NCBI GenBank assembly: GCA_019420585.1 | Contig: JAHZGX010000030.1 | Span: 1-27,100 of the forward strand | Source of the DNA: Prevotellaceae bacterium | GTDB taxonomy: Bacteria; Bacteroidota; Bacteroidia; Bacteroidales; Bacteroidaceae | Reading direction: 5' to 3' | Length of the DNA: 27,100 bases | Shown: piece by piece, positions 1 to 6,996 of the stretch | Layout of the letters: each line of letters begins with the position of its first letter | Numbering within the stretch: position 1 is the stretch's first letter | The notes under the pieces: model-generated | What the model was told of the DNA's origin: nothing | Database searches by the model: none | What the model saw: the letters and a program-made list of their open reading frames with translations, nothing else | Translations under genes and position numbers: made by a program

Positions 1-137
1 TAATTATTAAGCACGGTTTGAAAGTAGTATCTAATAAAGTTTTCAAGAAACGGGTATTTTACCCGTCACACCCTACGCAGGCACGCTTCCAGACAGGCAA
101 CAGCCCTCCTGTTCCGAAGCGGCCTTGCCTCCTTCCT
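1..137. other. Left-edge intergenic DNA, no gene seen
   Basis: I see no supportable reading frame here. A short hairpin (CGGGTATTTTACCCG, about 51-65) is present. From 109 onward the sequence matches the right-end element at 26671, beginning with CTGTTCCGAAGCGG, so the left boundary of that repeated element lies at about 109. Confidence 0.5.
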
Positions 138-224
138 CAAGTGACTTGTTTCCAATTGCAAGTGACTTAGTTTCAACCCTCAAATGACTTGGTTACCACC
201 TTTAAGTGACTTGGTAAATGCAAC
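138..224 (+). repeat. Four-copy palindromic iteron array (21-22 bp period)
   Basis: Four units start at 138, 159, 181 and 203. Each contains CAAGTGACTTG or a close variant (CAAGTGACTTA, CAAATGACTTG, TAAGTGACTTG). The first copy is a perfect 11-bp dyad centred on G. The 21-22 bp spacing is two helical turns, so the dyads lie on one DNA face, as expected for repeated protein-binding sites. The array precedes a truncated HU-like gene, and a three-copy version sits in the same relative place at 26698-26762. That it binds a regulator is inference. Confidence 0.75.
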
Positions 225-413
225 AAGACAACCTACCGGGCAGCATGGCCAGCAAGCGTGACCCGGCCATGCCCTGCTTCCCCCGGCATGAAGGGAGCAC
301 ATTGCGGATCCCAATCTCAGGCACAACAGGTGCGAAATGTTAATATATGCTAATAAATCAGCCTTAATTCCATCTAATTCCATTTAATTCGAGACTGCCC
401 CTCCACCGCCGCC
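225..413. other. Spacer between iterons and promoter, with a GC-rich inverted repeat and 10-bp repeats
   Basis: There is no gene. GCATGGCC (243-250) pairs with GGCCATGC (265-272), extended by GGGC/GCCC outside. At 365-390 the unit TAATTCCATC/T repeats about 2.6 times with a period of 10. This block of about 190 bp is absent from the right-end copy, where the last iteron runs straight into the promoter box. Either this copy has an insertion or the other has a deletion. Confidence 0.5.
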
Positions 414-421
414 GTACCTTT
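414..421 (+). promoter_or_regulatory. Bacteroidota-type -7 box (TACCTTTG) before HU-like remnant
   Basis: TACCTTTG fits the TAnnTTTG -7 consensus. The right-end copy has TAAATTTG at the equivalent place, followed by similar leader DNA (AAAAGCCCG, then CCACGGCCTGTCCGGGAGG). No clear TTG-type -33 element lies 19-21 bp upstream in this copy, so it may be inactive. Confidence 0.45.
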
Positions 422-533
422 GCACCGTGTCCAAAAGCCCGTCGGCACGTTGCCGCCACGGCCTGTCCGGGAGGCCAAGGGGACGAGAGAGAGGGCAGAC
501 ATGAAGTACAACCATCAACAACAGTCAAGCACA

Positions 534-797
534 ATGATTCAGTATCAGCTAAAGCAGGACAAGAATCGAAAGATGCCGCAAGCATGCGTCAAGTGGTATG
601 CCACTCCCGTGGAGCGCCGGATTGTGGACAAGGAATACGTATCACACGAAGAGCAATGCCGGACAGCCCGAAGCAGTCCCAAGCATCACATAAAGCATAA
701 GGGCAACAACGAGGGGCTGTGCCTATTCCATTATGACACAACCCCAAGTCGAAATTGGGTATTTCGGAGAAAAGCGCGAATATGCAAAGGAGGGTGA
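534..797 (+). pseudogene. Truncated/degenerate HU-like DNA-binding protein gene
   Basis: The frame opens with MIQYQLKQDKNRK and has VKWYATPVERRIVDKEY about 20 residues in. This resembles the N-terminus of the Bacteroidales HU-like (IHF/HU fold) proteins, which typically begin M-x-Y-K-x-x-Q-N and carry a GKWYA-RPV strand. After about residue 50 the expected HU helices and DNA-binding arm are missing, and the frame decays into low-complexity text to a stop at 795-797. Full-length members are usually well over 100 residues. The start is taken at the ATG conserved in the right-end copy (26870), although an in-frame ATG lies upstream at 501. The family assignment is by eye and rests on about 40 residues. 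A chance frame is the alternative. Confidence 0.5.
713..745 (+). terminator. Terminator-like hairpin, shared with 11352-11384
   Basis: GGGGCTGTG (713-721) faces CACAACCCC (737-745) across a 15-nt loop; 8 of 9 positions pair. The same hairpin, with a perfect stem, recurs at 11352-11384 together with upstream flanking sequence. It is therefore the 3' end of a dispersed element rather than an isolated terminator. No U-run follows. Confidence 0.5.
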
Positions 798-810
798 CAC
801 ACCTTCTCCC

Positions 811-2013
811 TTACATCTGCCTGTAGTTTCGAGCCAGGCCGCCCTCGCTGGTCTCCTTGTAAAGACTCGGAAGGTCATGACCGGTGGTCTTCATGACCTC
901 TATCACGCGGTCGAAACTCACACGGTGAGTGCCATCGGAGAACATAGCAAAGGAATTGGCATCCATGGCACGGGCGGCTGCATAGGCATTGCGTTCGATG
1001 CAGGGAATCTGTACCAGGCCGCCCACAGGGTCACAGGTAAGCCCCAAGTGGTGCTCCAGCCCCATCTCGGCAGCATACTCTATCTGTGCAGGAGAACCTC
1101 CGAACAACTGGCTTGCAGCCGCGGCCGCCATGGCACAGGCCACTCCCACTTCACCCTGGCATCCCACCTCCGCCCCGCTGATGCTGGCGTTGTGCTTCAC
1201 TATATTGCCAAAGAGACCGGCAGTGGCAAGTGCACGCAAGATGCGTATCTCGGGTATCTGACGGCTTTTCCATATATGATAGAGCACACCGGGAAGCACA
1301 CCGCAACTGCCACAGGTGGGGGCTGTAACTATAAGACCTCCGCTGGCGTTCTCCTCTATCACAGCCAGGGCATAAGCAAAGATGAGGCCACGGCTGCGCA
1401 TACTAGGCTGGTACCCTTCGGCCTTGGTGTAGTAACTGGCCGCCTTGCGACGGAGGTTCAGCCCCCCCGGGATGGCCTCCTCATGCTCCAGTCCGCGCTC
1501 CACCGCCTCTTTCATCACCTGCCACACACGCGCCAGGTAATCCCACATATCCGGCCCCTCACAATCATTCACATACTCCCAGAAAGTCTTGCCAGTCTGC
1601 TGAGTCCAATGCAGGATGTCCGTGGCATGGTTCATCTGGTAGATATGCGGATACTCCATAGTCTGCACTCCTTCCTCGGCAAGTGAGCCTCCGCCCACGC
1701 TGAATACCGTCCAGGAATCATACTCCTTGCCTTCGACATCCACGGCACAGAACGTCATCCCGTTGGGATGGAAAGGCAGAAAGACATGTGCTTTCCAAGT
1801 GAACGTAGTACGCTCCTCACCCAACACGGTGCAGATGGCCCAGTCTGTGCGGTGGCCACGCCCTGTGGCCGCGAGACTCCCGTAAAGCGTGACGTGAAAG
1901 GCAACGGCCTCGGGGTGCCGCTGAAGATAGATTTCAGCCGCATGGCGAGGCCCCATGGTGTGACTGCTACTGGGGCCATGCCCTATTTTATACAGTTCGC
2001 GCAATGTTATCAT
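811..2013 (-). CDS. sdaA: L-serine ammonia-lyase (one-chain, iron-sulfur type)
   Basis: The 400-residue protein deaminates L-serine to pyruvate and ammonia in the cytoplasm. The N-terminal SDH beta domain has GPSSSHTMGP (13-22). The C-terminal alpha domain starts near residue 185. Its cysteines in TCGSCG (234, 237), GCQGEVG (285) and TCDPVGG (327) include the expected ligands of the catalytic 4Fe-4S cluster. Length fits the fused single-chain form, about 400 residues. The frame is open a further 45 codons upstream, but the start at 2013 is preferred: it follows a strong AGGAGGAG Shine-Dalgarno (2017-2024), and residues 1-10 match the family N-terminus. It lies downstream of the tRNA gene, from which a terminator separates it. 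I see no obvious TAnnTTTG box of its own. Confidence 0.95.
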   Translation of the reverse strand: MITLRELYKIGHGPSSSHTMGPRHAAEIYLQRHPEAVAFHVTLYGSLAATGRGHRTDWAICTVLGEERTTFTWKAHVFLPFHPNGMTFCAVDVEGKEYDSWTVFSVGGGSLAEEGVQTMEYPHIYQMNHATDILHWTQQTGKTFWEYVNDCEGPDMWDYLARVWQVMKEAVERGLEHEEAIPGGLNLRRKAASYYTKAEGYQPSMRSRGLIFAYALAVIEENASGGLIVTAPTCGSCGVLPGVLYHIWKSRQIPEIRILRALATAGLFGNIVKHNASISGAEVGCQGEVGVACAMAAAAASQLFGGSPAQIEYAAEMGLEHHLGLTCDPVGGLVQIPCIERNAYAAARAMDANSFAMFSDGTHRVSFDRVIEVMKTTGHDLPSLYKETSEGGLARNYRQM

Positions 2014-2106
2014 ATTCTCCTCCTTCTGCAGTGCAACGGGATGCGATGCGTCGTGCAAGCCTCCGCTTGCCTTTCGTCTCACGCCACGCCGTTCACGGTC
2101 TACCTT

Positions 2107-2143
2107 GAAAAAATAAACCCCGACGGCATGAGATACCTCGGGG
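2107..2143 (-). terminator. Rho-independent terminator of the tRNA gene
   Basis: Reading on the minus strand, CCCCGA (2143-2138) pairs with TCGGGG (2123-2118) and adjoining GG/CC extends the stem. A U-rich run (TTTATTTTTTC) follows. It ends about 25 nt past the tRNA 3' end and lies about 95 bp before sdaA. Confidence 0.7.
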
Positions 2144-2168
2144 AACAATCTGTCTTATTTTATTAAAG

Positions 2169-2242
2169 TAGCGGGAAAGGGACTTGAACCCTTGACCTTC
2201 GGATTATGAATCCGACGCTCTAACCAGCTGAGCTATCCCGCC
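2169..2242 (-). tRNA. tRNA with CAU anticodon (probably elongator tRNA-Met)
   Basis: The minus strand folds as a cloverleaf. The acceptor is GGCGGGA/TCCCGCT (first pair G-U), the D-arm GCTCAGCTGGTTAGAGC, the anticodon loop TTCATAA (anticodon at 2208-2206), and the T-arm ends GGGTTCAAGTCCC. There is no C1-A72 mismatch or GGG/CCC anticodon stem, which argues against initiator tRNA. Elongator Met and lysidine-modified Ile2 share CAU and cannot be separated with certainty by eye. CCA is not encoded. Confidence 0.93.
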
Positions 2243-2259
2243 ATCTGTCTTGTGCGGTG

Positions 2260-2290
2260 CAAAGGTAGAGCAATTTTGCGGATGCACAAA
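2260..2290 (-). promoter_or_regulatory. Promoter of the tRNA gene
   Basis: The minus strand carries TTTG (2290-2287), a 19-bp spacer, then TACCTTTG (2267-2260). This is a close match to the Bacteroidota TTTG-N19-TAnnTTTG promoter. Transcription would start about 10 nt upstream of the mature tRNA 5' end. Confidence 0.75.
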
Positions 2291-2325
2291 ACTTTTCACG
2301 CACTTTTTGTCCCTTCCTCAGCCGT

Positions 2326-2838
2326 CTAGATTTGTTTTTCATCCAGCCAACACAAAAAATGCCGGAGTGCTTCCTCCACCGCACGGGCAGTGTTTCTCCC
2401 GCGCCCCTCATCACCTGACAGGCATGCAGAATGTACCTCGGAAAAACTCCCCCAGGCTATCCATATGGTTCCCGCGGGAATCATCCCGTTTCCTCCACCC
2501 GCATACCCGGTGGAAGCAAGGGCACAATGGGTATGGAAAAGAGTGCATGCACCCCTGACCATCTGTTCTGCCACAGGCCTGCTCACCACATCATAAGTCT
2601 GTATGTCTGCCTCGCGCACACCCAGGAAGCGCACTTTCACCTCATCCTGATAAGCCACCAGGCTGCCCTGGAAATAGTTGGATGCCCCACTCACGGAAGT
2701 CAGAGCCGCCGCCATGCCGCCTCCCGTACAACTCTCCGCCGTGCTGAGTGTAAGTCCGCGCTCCAGCATGCGCTCCTGTATAGTCTGACACAACCGGCCA
2801 AGGGCTTCACTGCCCCTGTACGAGAAGTCTTCCTTCAT
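2326..2838 (-). CDS. pncC: CinA C-terminal domain amidase (nicotinamide-nucleotide amidohydrolase, PncC-like)
   Basis: The 170-residue protein is a stand-alone CinA C-terminal domain. Members hydrolyse nicotinamide mononucleotide to nicotinate mononucleotide and ammonia, in NAD recycling. The signature TAESCTGG lies at 33-40, and the second conserved block reads ASTGYAGGGNG (108-118) before GTIWIAW. The usual wording there is STGIAGPGGG, so this copy is somewhat divergent. The N-terminal molybdopterin-like domain of full CinA is absent, as in many PncC proteins. The start overlaps the end of the hydrolase gene by 32 bp, which implies translational coupling in a four-gene unit. Function is inferred from the family. 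Confidence 0.85.
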   Translation of the reverse strand: MKEDFSYRGSEALGRLCQTIQERMLERGLTLSTAESCTGGGMAAALTSVSGASNYFQGSLVAYQDEVKVRFLGVREADIQTYDVVSRPVAEQMVRGACTLFHTHCALASTGYAGGGNGMIPAGTIWIAWGSFSEVHSACLSGDEGRGRNTARAVEEALRHFLCWLDEKQI

Positions 2839-3802
2839 GTTCTTGGGGAATATATTCGTTTATAAATGAAGCCACTCTGCTTGCGTATTCATCCGGATGG
2901 TCAGCATATGAGCGGGCATGCTTACTGCCTTTCGCAATCCATATCCTCTTGGGCTCCGGCTTGACACGGAACAGTTCGGAGACCATGCGGGTGGGCACAA
3001 AAGTGTCCTTCTCGCCATGAATGAAAAACATGGGCAAACGACAACGGATTACCTGAGACACGCAATCAGCCTCCTGAAAACTCCAACCATAACGGTGCCG
3101 GCAAAGCAGTGACGTGGTGCACATGAGCAGGGATGAGGACAAGTTGAAACGTTCGTACAACTCACTGGAAAACTCATCCCATACGCTCGTATAACCGCAA
3201 TCGTCCACAAAGGCACATACATAAGGTGGAAGACATTCACCCGATGCCATCATCACCGTGGCTCCGCCCATCGAGATACCGTGCAGCACCATGCGCGTGT
3301 CTCCTCCAAAAAGAGAGTCTGCCACTGCAGACCACTGCAACACGTCAAGCCTGTCAAGCCAACCCATGTTGACATGGTCGCCCCGGCTCAGCCCGTGACC
3401 ATACAGGTCGGGCATGAGAACATTCATTCCCAGCAGCCGATGATAGATGAAAGCAATGTGCAACATGTCAAGCGAGCAACACCCATAACCATGCACCAGC
3501 AGGGCAGTACGCTCTGTGGGACACACGGCAGGGAGATACACGGCATGAAGCATGGAGTCACTCACGGTGCTCCTCATGTTTATGTCATGCAGACCGGCAT
3601 GGTCACACAGGCTGTCCAGCCACTCCCTTTGCCAGGGATACTCGTCCGACTTCCTCTTCAATATGCCTTCAACATCGTATGCATCACGCTCAGGGCAGAG
3701 CGAATAGCCGAGCATGTAATCGCTCACCACCCACAAGCCCACGACAAACAGGGACAATGCGGACAACAACAGGAAAGCAACAATGCGATATTTCCTCTTC
3801 AT
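2807..3802 (-). CDS. Membrane-anchored alpha/beta hydrolase
   Basis: The 331-residue protein starts with an uncleaved-looking signal anchor (about residues 6-30), then an alpha/beta hydrolase fold. The oxyanion HGYG motif is at 104-107 and the nucleophile elbow GISMGG at 175-180 (Ser177). The acid is likely Asp266 in HGEKDTFVP and the base His295 in GSKHARSY. The layout resembles the YqkD/BAAT-like serine hydrolases whose substrates are mostly unknown; an ester, peptide or thioester is possible. It lies 29 bp downstream of the TrhA-like gene and overlaps pncC. Being next to a fatty-acyl ligase/acyltransferase suggests a lipid-related role, but that is context only. Confidence 0.85.
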   Translation of the reverse strand: MKRKYRIVAFLLLSALSLFVVGLWVVSDYMLGYSLCPERDAYDVEGILKRKSDEYPWQREWLDSLCDHAGLHDINMRSTVSDSMLHAVYLPAVCPTERTALLVHGYGCCSLDMLHIAFIYHRLLGMNVLMPDLYGHGLSRGDHVNMGWLDRLDVLQWSAVADSLFGGDTRMVLHGISMGGATVMMASGECLPPYVCAFVDDCGYTSVWDEFSSELYERFNLSSSLLMCTTSLLCRHRYGWSFQEADCVSQVIRCRLPMFFIHGEKDTFVPTRMVSELFRVKPEPKRIWIAKGSKHARSYADHPDEYASRVASFINEYIPQEHEGRLLVQGQ

Positions 3803-3831
3803 GCCTTAATGCCTTATCTAAAAAAGAAAAC

Positions 3832-4449
3832 TCACGAATCCATCGGGAAAAGAAGACATAGGACAACTGCCGTGTGCGCCATGGCTCCGAGGAGCACAAA
3901 CACATGCCATATAGCATGGTAACGCGGATGAGAATCATGTGCGAAGAACCAAGTGCCGGTGGTATAGAACAGTCCCTCGGCCAGCAACAGCAGTTCCACG
4001 ACAGTACTGATGCGCCTCATCACCTGCGGTGCAACCAGCAGCACACTCCAACCCATAATCAAATATACGGCAAGAGAAAGGCGTGGATAACGGCCGAGAG
4101 CCCGTATCTTGAACACAGCACCAGCTACCACAAGCATCCACTGGAACGCAAAGAGTGACCAGCCTATCCAGCCCCCCACCACTCCGATGAGTAGAGGAGA
4201 ATAACTACAGGCAATCATCAGATAGATGCTTATGTGGTCGCAGCGACGCAGCACCTCCTTGGCTCTTCCCTGCGGCAACCAGTGATAAATAGTGCTGGAG
4301 AGAAACATAAGGAACATACCCACGATGAAAAGGATAACTCCAAGAGCCATCTGCCAGCCTTCTTGCACCGCGGGCCATGCCATCCAAATGCAAGAGAGCG
4401 CAAACAACACCCCAATGAGGTGTGTCCAAGTGTTTCCCCGCTCAGCCAT
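3832..4449 (-). CDS. TrhA/hemolysin III family membrane protein (PAQR superfamily)
   Basis: The 205-residue integral membrane protein has about seven hydrophobic segments. The family marks are SSTIYH (about 51-56), CDHISIYLMIACSYSP (a DH pair followed by the fourth helix) and the C-terminal HAIWHVFVLLGAMAH. These Ser/His/Asp positions form the probable metal site of PAQR-like proteins. Related bacterial proteins have been linked to membrane-energetics or lipid homeostasis, and the hemolysin name is historical. I chose ATG at 4449 over an upstream TTG at 4455; it overlaps the preceding gene's stop by 8 bp (ATGGCTGA), typical of coupling. It is co-oriented between a lipid-activating enzyme and a hydrolase. 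Confidence 0.87.
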   Translation of the reverse strand: MAERGNTWTHLIGVLFALSCIWMAWPAVQEGWQMALGVILFIVGMFLMFLSSTIYHWLPQGRAKEVLRRCDHISIYLMIACSYSPLLIGVVGGWIGWSLFAFQWMLVVAGAVFKIRALGRYPRLSLAVYLIMGWSVLLVAPQVMRRISTVVELLLLAEGLFYTTGTWFFAHDSHPRYHAIWHVFVLLGAMAHTAVVLCLLFPMDS

Positions 4450-6913
4450 TGGCAATCATAGAGCGTATTTCCTCAGCCTGCTCACCATAGTCCTTCCCTG
4501 CCGAAGGCGGCACAGGCGGCAGGTACCGAACGCTTATGCGGCAGGACCCAACATGAGCCTGACCACGGGGCATGGCCTCAAAAGCACCGCTGATGCGCAC
4601 TGGCACCACAGGCACGCCCAGTTCCTGACTCAGGATAGCAAAGGTCTTCTTGAACGCTCCCACCTTTCCGCAATGTGTACGTGAACCTTCCGGGAAAATG
4701 ACCACATTCTTACCCTGCTTCAGCACCTCGGCCATCTTTAGGATGGAATCCTTAAGGTTGGCACGTTCCATCAATATAATATTATGATGGCGCGCTATAT
4801 ACCGTCGCATGGCAGAACGGAAGTGATCCTCCTTGGCATAAAAATAACACTGCCCCACAGTATGCCACGGCAGTCCCGTCAGCACGAGGAGCCCATCAAG
4901 GTAACTCTGATGATTGGCAGCCAGAATGAAAGGCCCCTGTTGGGGAATGTTCTCTGTGCCCGTTATGGCAAGGTGGTTATGAGCCTTGAAGAACAATCTA
5001 GCCATGCAAATATGGAATGGATAACGTGCCGAGGCAGTGGGCAATTTCAGATGTTCCGACGACTGGGCCAAAAGCGTGTGCCAGTCTATCTGCTCCACCT
5101 CCATACGCGTCTTGCCGTCCACAACCAGTTCGGCCAAGGCCGTCACATTGGGCAAACAGGCCATTTCATCGGCATTTATCTTCATTCCGAAGGTATGCTC
5201 AATGAAGTCCTGCAGTCCGACTTTATCCAAAGAGTCAAATGCAAGGTCAGTCTCAAGATGGTCAGTAGGACGTACAGGAAGGTGTTTCTCAGCCTGTATG
5301 TACTCCTTGAGAATCTGGTATTCAGGGTAAGTGGGCTCCACCACCTGACCTGCAGGAATCTCGGATTCATGCTTCCCGGCATCCAAGATGGCTTTCAACT
5401 TGAAACGCTGCAACTTCTCCATTCTGGTGCGGGGAAGATCACCGTGATACACAAACAGCCCCAGCACCTTCTTGTAATTGGCGGCAGCAGCATTGTAAGG
5501 CTCCAGCACCTGTTGCTTAAGCAGTTGCTCCTGCTCCAGATCCGTCTTTCCAAAAGCCCAGTTCTCCTGTGGCACAATGATGGCACGCAACATATCTCCA
5601 TCCTGAACGACAGCGGCCTCGCGTACCATGTCGGCATACTTCTCCAACTTAAATTCTATCTCATCCGGCTGCACGTTCTTTCCGTTGCTCAGCACGATAA
5701 GTTCCTTCTTTCTGCCGGTAATATACACTCTTCCCTTCTCATCCATGCAAGCCAGGTCACCTGTGTGTATAAACCCATCAGCATCTATCACCTTAGCGGT
5801 TTCATCGGGCTTTCCCCAATACCCTTGCATCAAATTCGGTCCCTTGGCCCAGAGTTCCCCATCCACAAATTTACACTCTACCGAAGGCAAGGGACGCCCG
5901 ACACATCCCGGTATAATGTCATTGGGACGAGTGAAGGTGATAATAGGGGCGGTCTCGGTCATGCCATACCCCTCCAGCACATCCAGCCCCAGAGTATGGA
6001 GGCCACGGCCTATCTCAATGTCAAGGGCGGCTCCTCCGCTTACCAGATAATCGATGTGCCCGCCCATCTTCTTCCTTATGCTTCCGAACACCAGACGTGA
6101 AAGCGTGCGGCAGTTGGCCTTCTCGCACATTCGGAACAGCATACGAGCAACAGGATTAGCATCAATCTTCTTCTTTATGCCACTGTAAATACTGATCCAC
6201 AAGCGAGGAACACCTATTACTATGCTCACTTGTCCCCGGCACAGAGTGTCCATGACATCCTTGCCCGAAAGACTCGGACAGATGGCTATGCCCCCTCCGC
6301 ACACTAGCGGAGCAATGAGACTACCCTGCAGGGGAAGCACATGATGCAACGGCAAAAGTACCATCGTGCGCCTGTCCTTGCTGTAGATGGGTACTTCATC
6401 AGACACTCCCCTTATGTTGGCCAACAAGTTGGCAAAGGAAAGCATCACTCCTTTGGGTGACCCTGTCGTGCCCGACGTATATATAATGAGAGCCGTGTCT
6501 GCATCGTTGTAGCGTATGTCTGCAGGTTCCAGACCTGACTCATCAGCCAGTTCATAGTCCTCAATAAGCAGGACTTTCGGGTTCAGTCCAGCCTTGCCAA
6601 TGGCCTGCTGCAAGGTATCCAGACGCTTACGCGTGGTCCACACACTGGCCGGCTGACAGTCTTGCAACACATAAGCCACCTCGTCCACAGTGGACGTGGC
6701 ATCCACAGGGACAGCAATCCCCTGATTCTGCCATACGGAAAAAAAGGCATAAGCCCACCCCTCACGATTCTTGCTGAAGATAACTGTCCTGGCTCCCGCT
6801 TCATGCGGCGTGTGCTGCGCAAACAGGGTGATGCGTCTGAGCAGTTCGGTATAACTTACCCTGCGCTCTCCGGCAATGATGGCCGTCTTGTGAAAATCCC
6901 TAATCATCGTCAT
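4442..6913 (-). CDS. Three-domain acyl-AMP ligase / acyl carrier / PlsC acyltransferase fusion (Aas-like)
   Basis: The 823-residue protein has an AMP-binding ligase first (about 1-515): YTSGTTGSPKG at 145-155, EGYGMTET at 314-321, HTGD at 383-386, and a likely catalytic Lys500 in PRTRMEKLQ. A carrier-like segment follows (about 530-605), with the FDSL phosphopantetheine site at Ser561. A PlsC acyltransferase ends the protein (about 635-820), with NHQSYLDG at 667-674 (the HX4D motif) and FPEGSRT at 740-746. The logical reaction is fatty-acid activation, loading on the built-in carrier and transfer to a lysophospholipid or other acceptor, comparable to Aas. The domain order ligase-ACP-PlsC differs from E. 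coli Aas, where the acyltransferase comes first. It is the first gene of a four-gene unit. Substrate is not known. Confidence 0.9.
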   Translation of the reverse strand: MTMIRDFHKTAIIAGERRVSYTELLRRITLFAQHTPHEAGARTVIFSKNREGWAYAFFSVWQNQGIAVPVDATSTVDEVAYVLQDCQPASVWTTRKRLDTLQQAIGKAGLNPKVLLIEDYELADESGLEPADIRYNDADTALIIYTSGTTGSPKGVMLSFANLLANIRGVSDEVPIYSKDRRTMVLLPLHHVLPLQGSLIAPLVCGGGIAICPSLSGKDVMDTLCRGQVSIVIGVPRLWISIYSGIKKKIDANPVARMLFRMCEKANCRTLSRLVFGSIRKKMGGHIDYLVSGGAALDIEIGRGLHTLGLDVLEGYGMTETAPIITFTRPNDIIPGCVGRPLPSVECKFVDGELWAKGPNLMQGYWGKPDETAKVIDADGFIHTGDLACMDEKGRVYITGRKKELIVLSNGKNVQPDEIEFKLEKYADMVREAAVVQDGDMLRAIIVPQENWAFGKTDLEQEQLLKQQVLEPYNAAAANYKKVLGLFVYHGDLPRTRMEKLQRFKLKAILDAGKHESEIPAGQVVEPTYPEYQILKEYIQAEKHLPVRPTDHLETDLAFDSLDKVGLQDFIEHTFGMKINADEMACLPNVTALAELVVDGKTRMEVEQIDWHTLLAQSSEHLKLPTASARYPFHICMARLFFKAHNHLAITGTENIPQQGPFILAANHQSYLDGLLVLTGLPWHTVGQCYFYAKEDHFRSAMRRYIARHHNIILMERANLKDSILKMAEVLKQGKNVVIFPEGSRTHCGKVGAFKKTFAILSQELGVPVVPVRISGAFEAMPRGQAHVGSCRISVRYLPPVPPSAGKDYGEQAEEIRSMIANG

Positions 6914-6935
6914 TGGTTTGTACTTTTATATGTGT

Positions 6936-6972
6936 CCGCCAGCCACCGGGGACGAACCCCGATGGCTGGCGG
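6936..6972 (-). terminator. Strong hairpin between calpain-like gene and ligase operon
   Basis: A 16-bp stem with one non-Watson-Crick position (6936-6951 with 6957-6972) closes a 5-nt loop. It begins 24 nt past the calpain-like stop. There is no U-run, only an A/T-rich tail (ACACATATAAAAG) on the minus strand. It probably ends or stabilises the peptidase mRNA. No clear TAnnTTTG box for the ligase operon was seen here. Confidence 0.6.
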
Positions 6973-6996
6973 AGCAATGTGCCTGTCAGCAATGTC

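Noticed and set aside
733..1686. 317-codon plus-strand frame opposite sdaA
   Set aside because: It is the antisense shadow of sdaA, whose protein matches family motifs throughout; the plus-strand translation is His/Gly-rich with no recognisable domain.
2014..2148. 45-residue N-terminal extension of sdaA
   Set aside because: It overlaps the tRNA terminator, lacks family similarity, and a strong Shine-Dalgarno sits at the internal ATG (2013).
4784..6100. 438-codon plus-strand frame opposite the ligase fusion
   Set aside because: It is antisense to well-conserved ligase and acyltransferase motifs. The translation shows no fold or signal, and the frame is long only because stops are rare opposite this codon usage.
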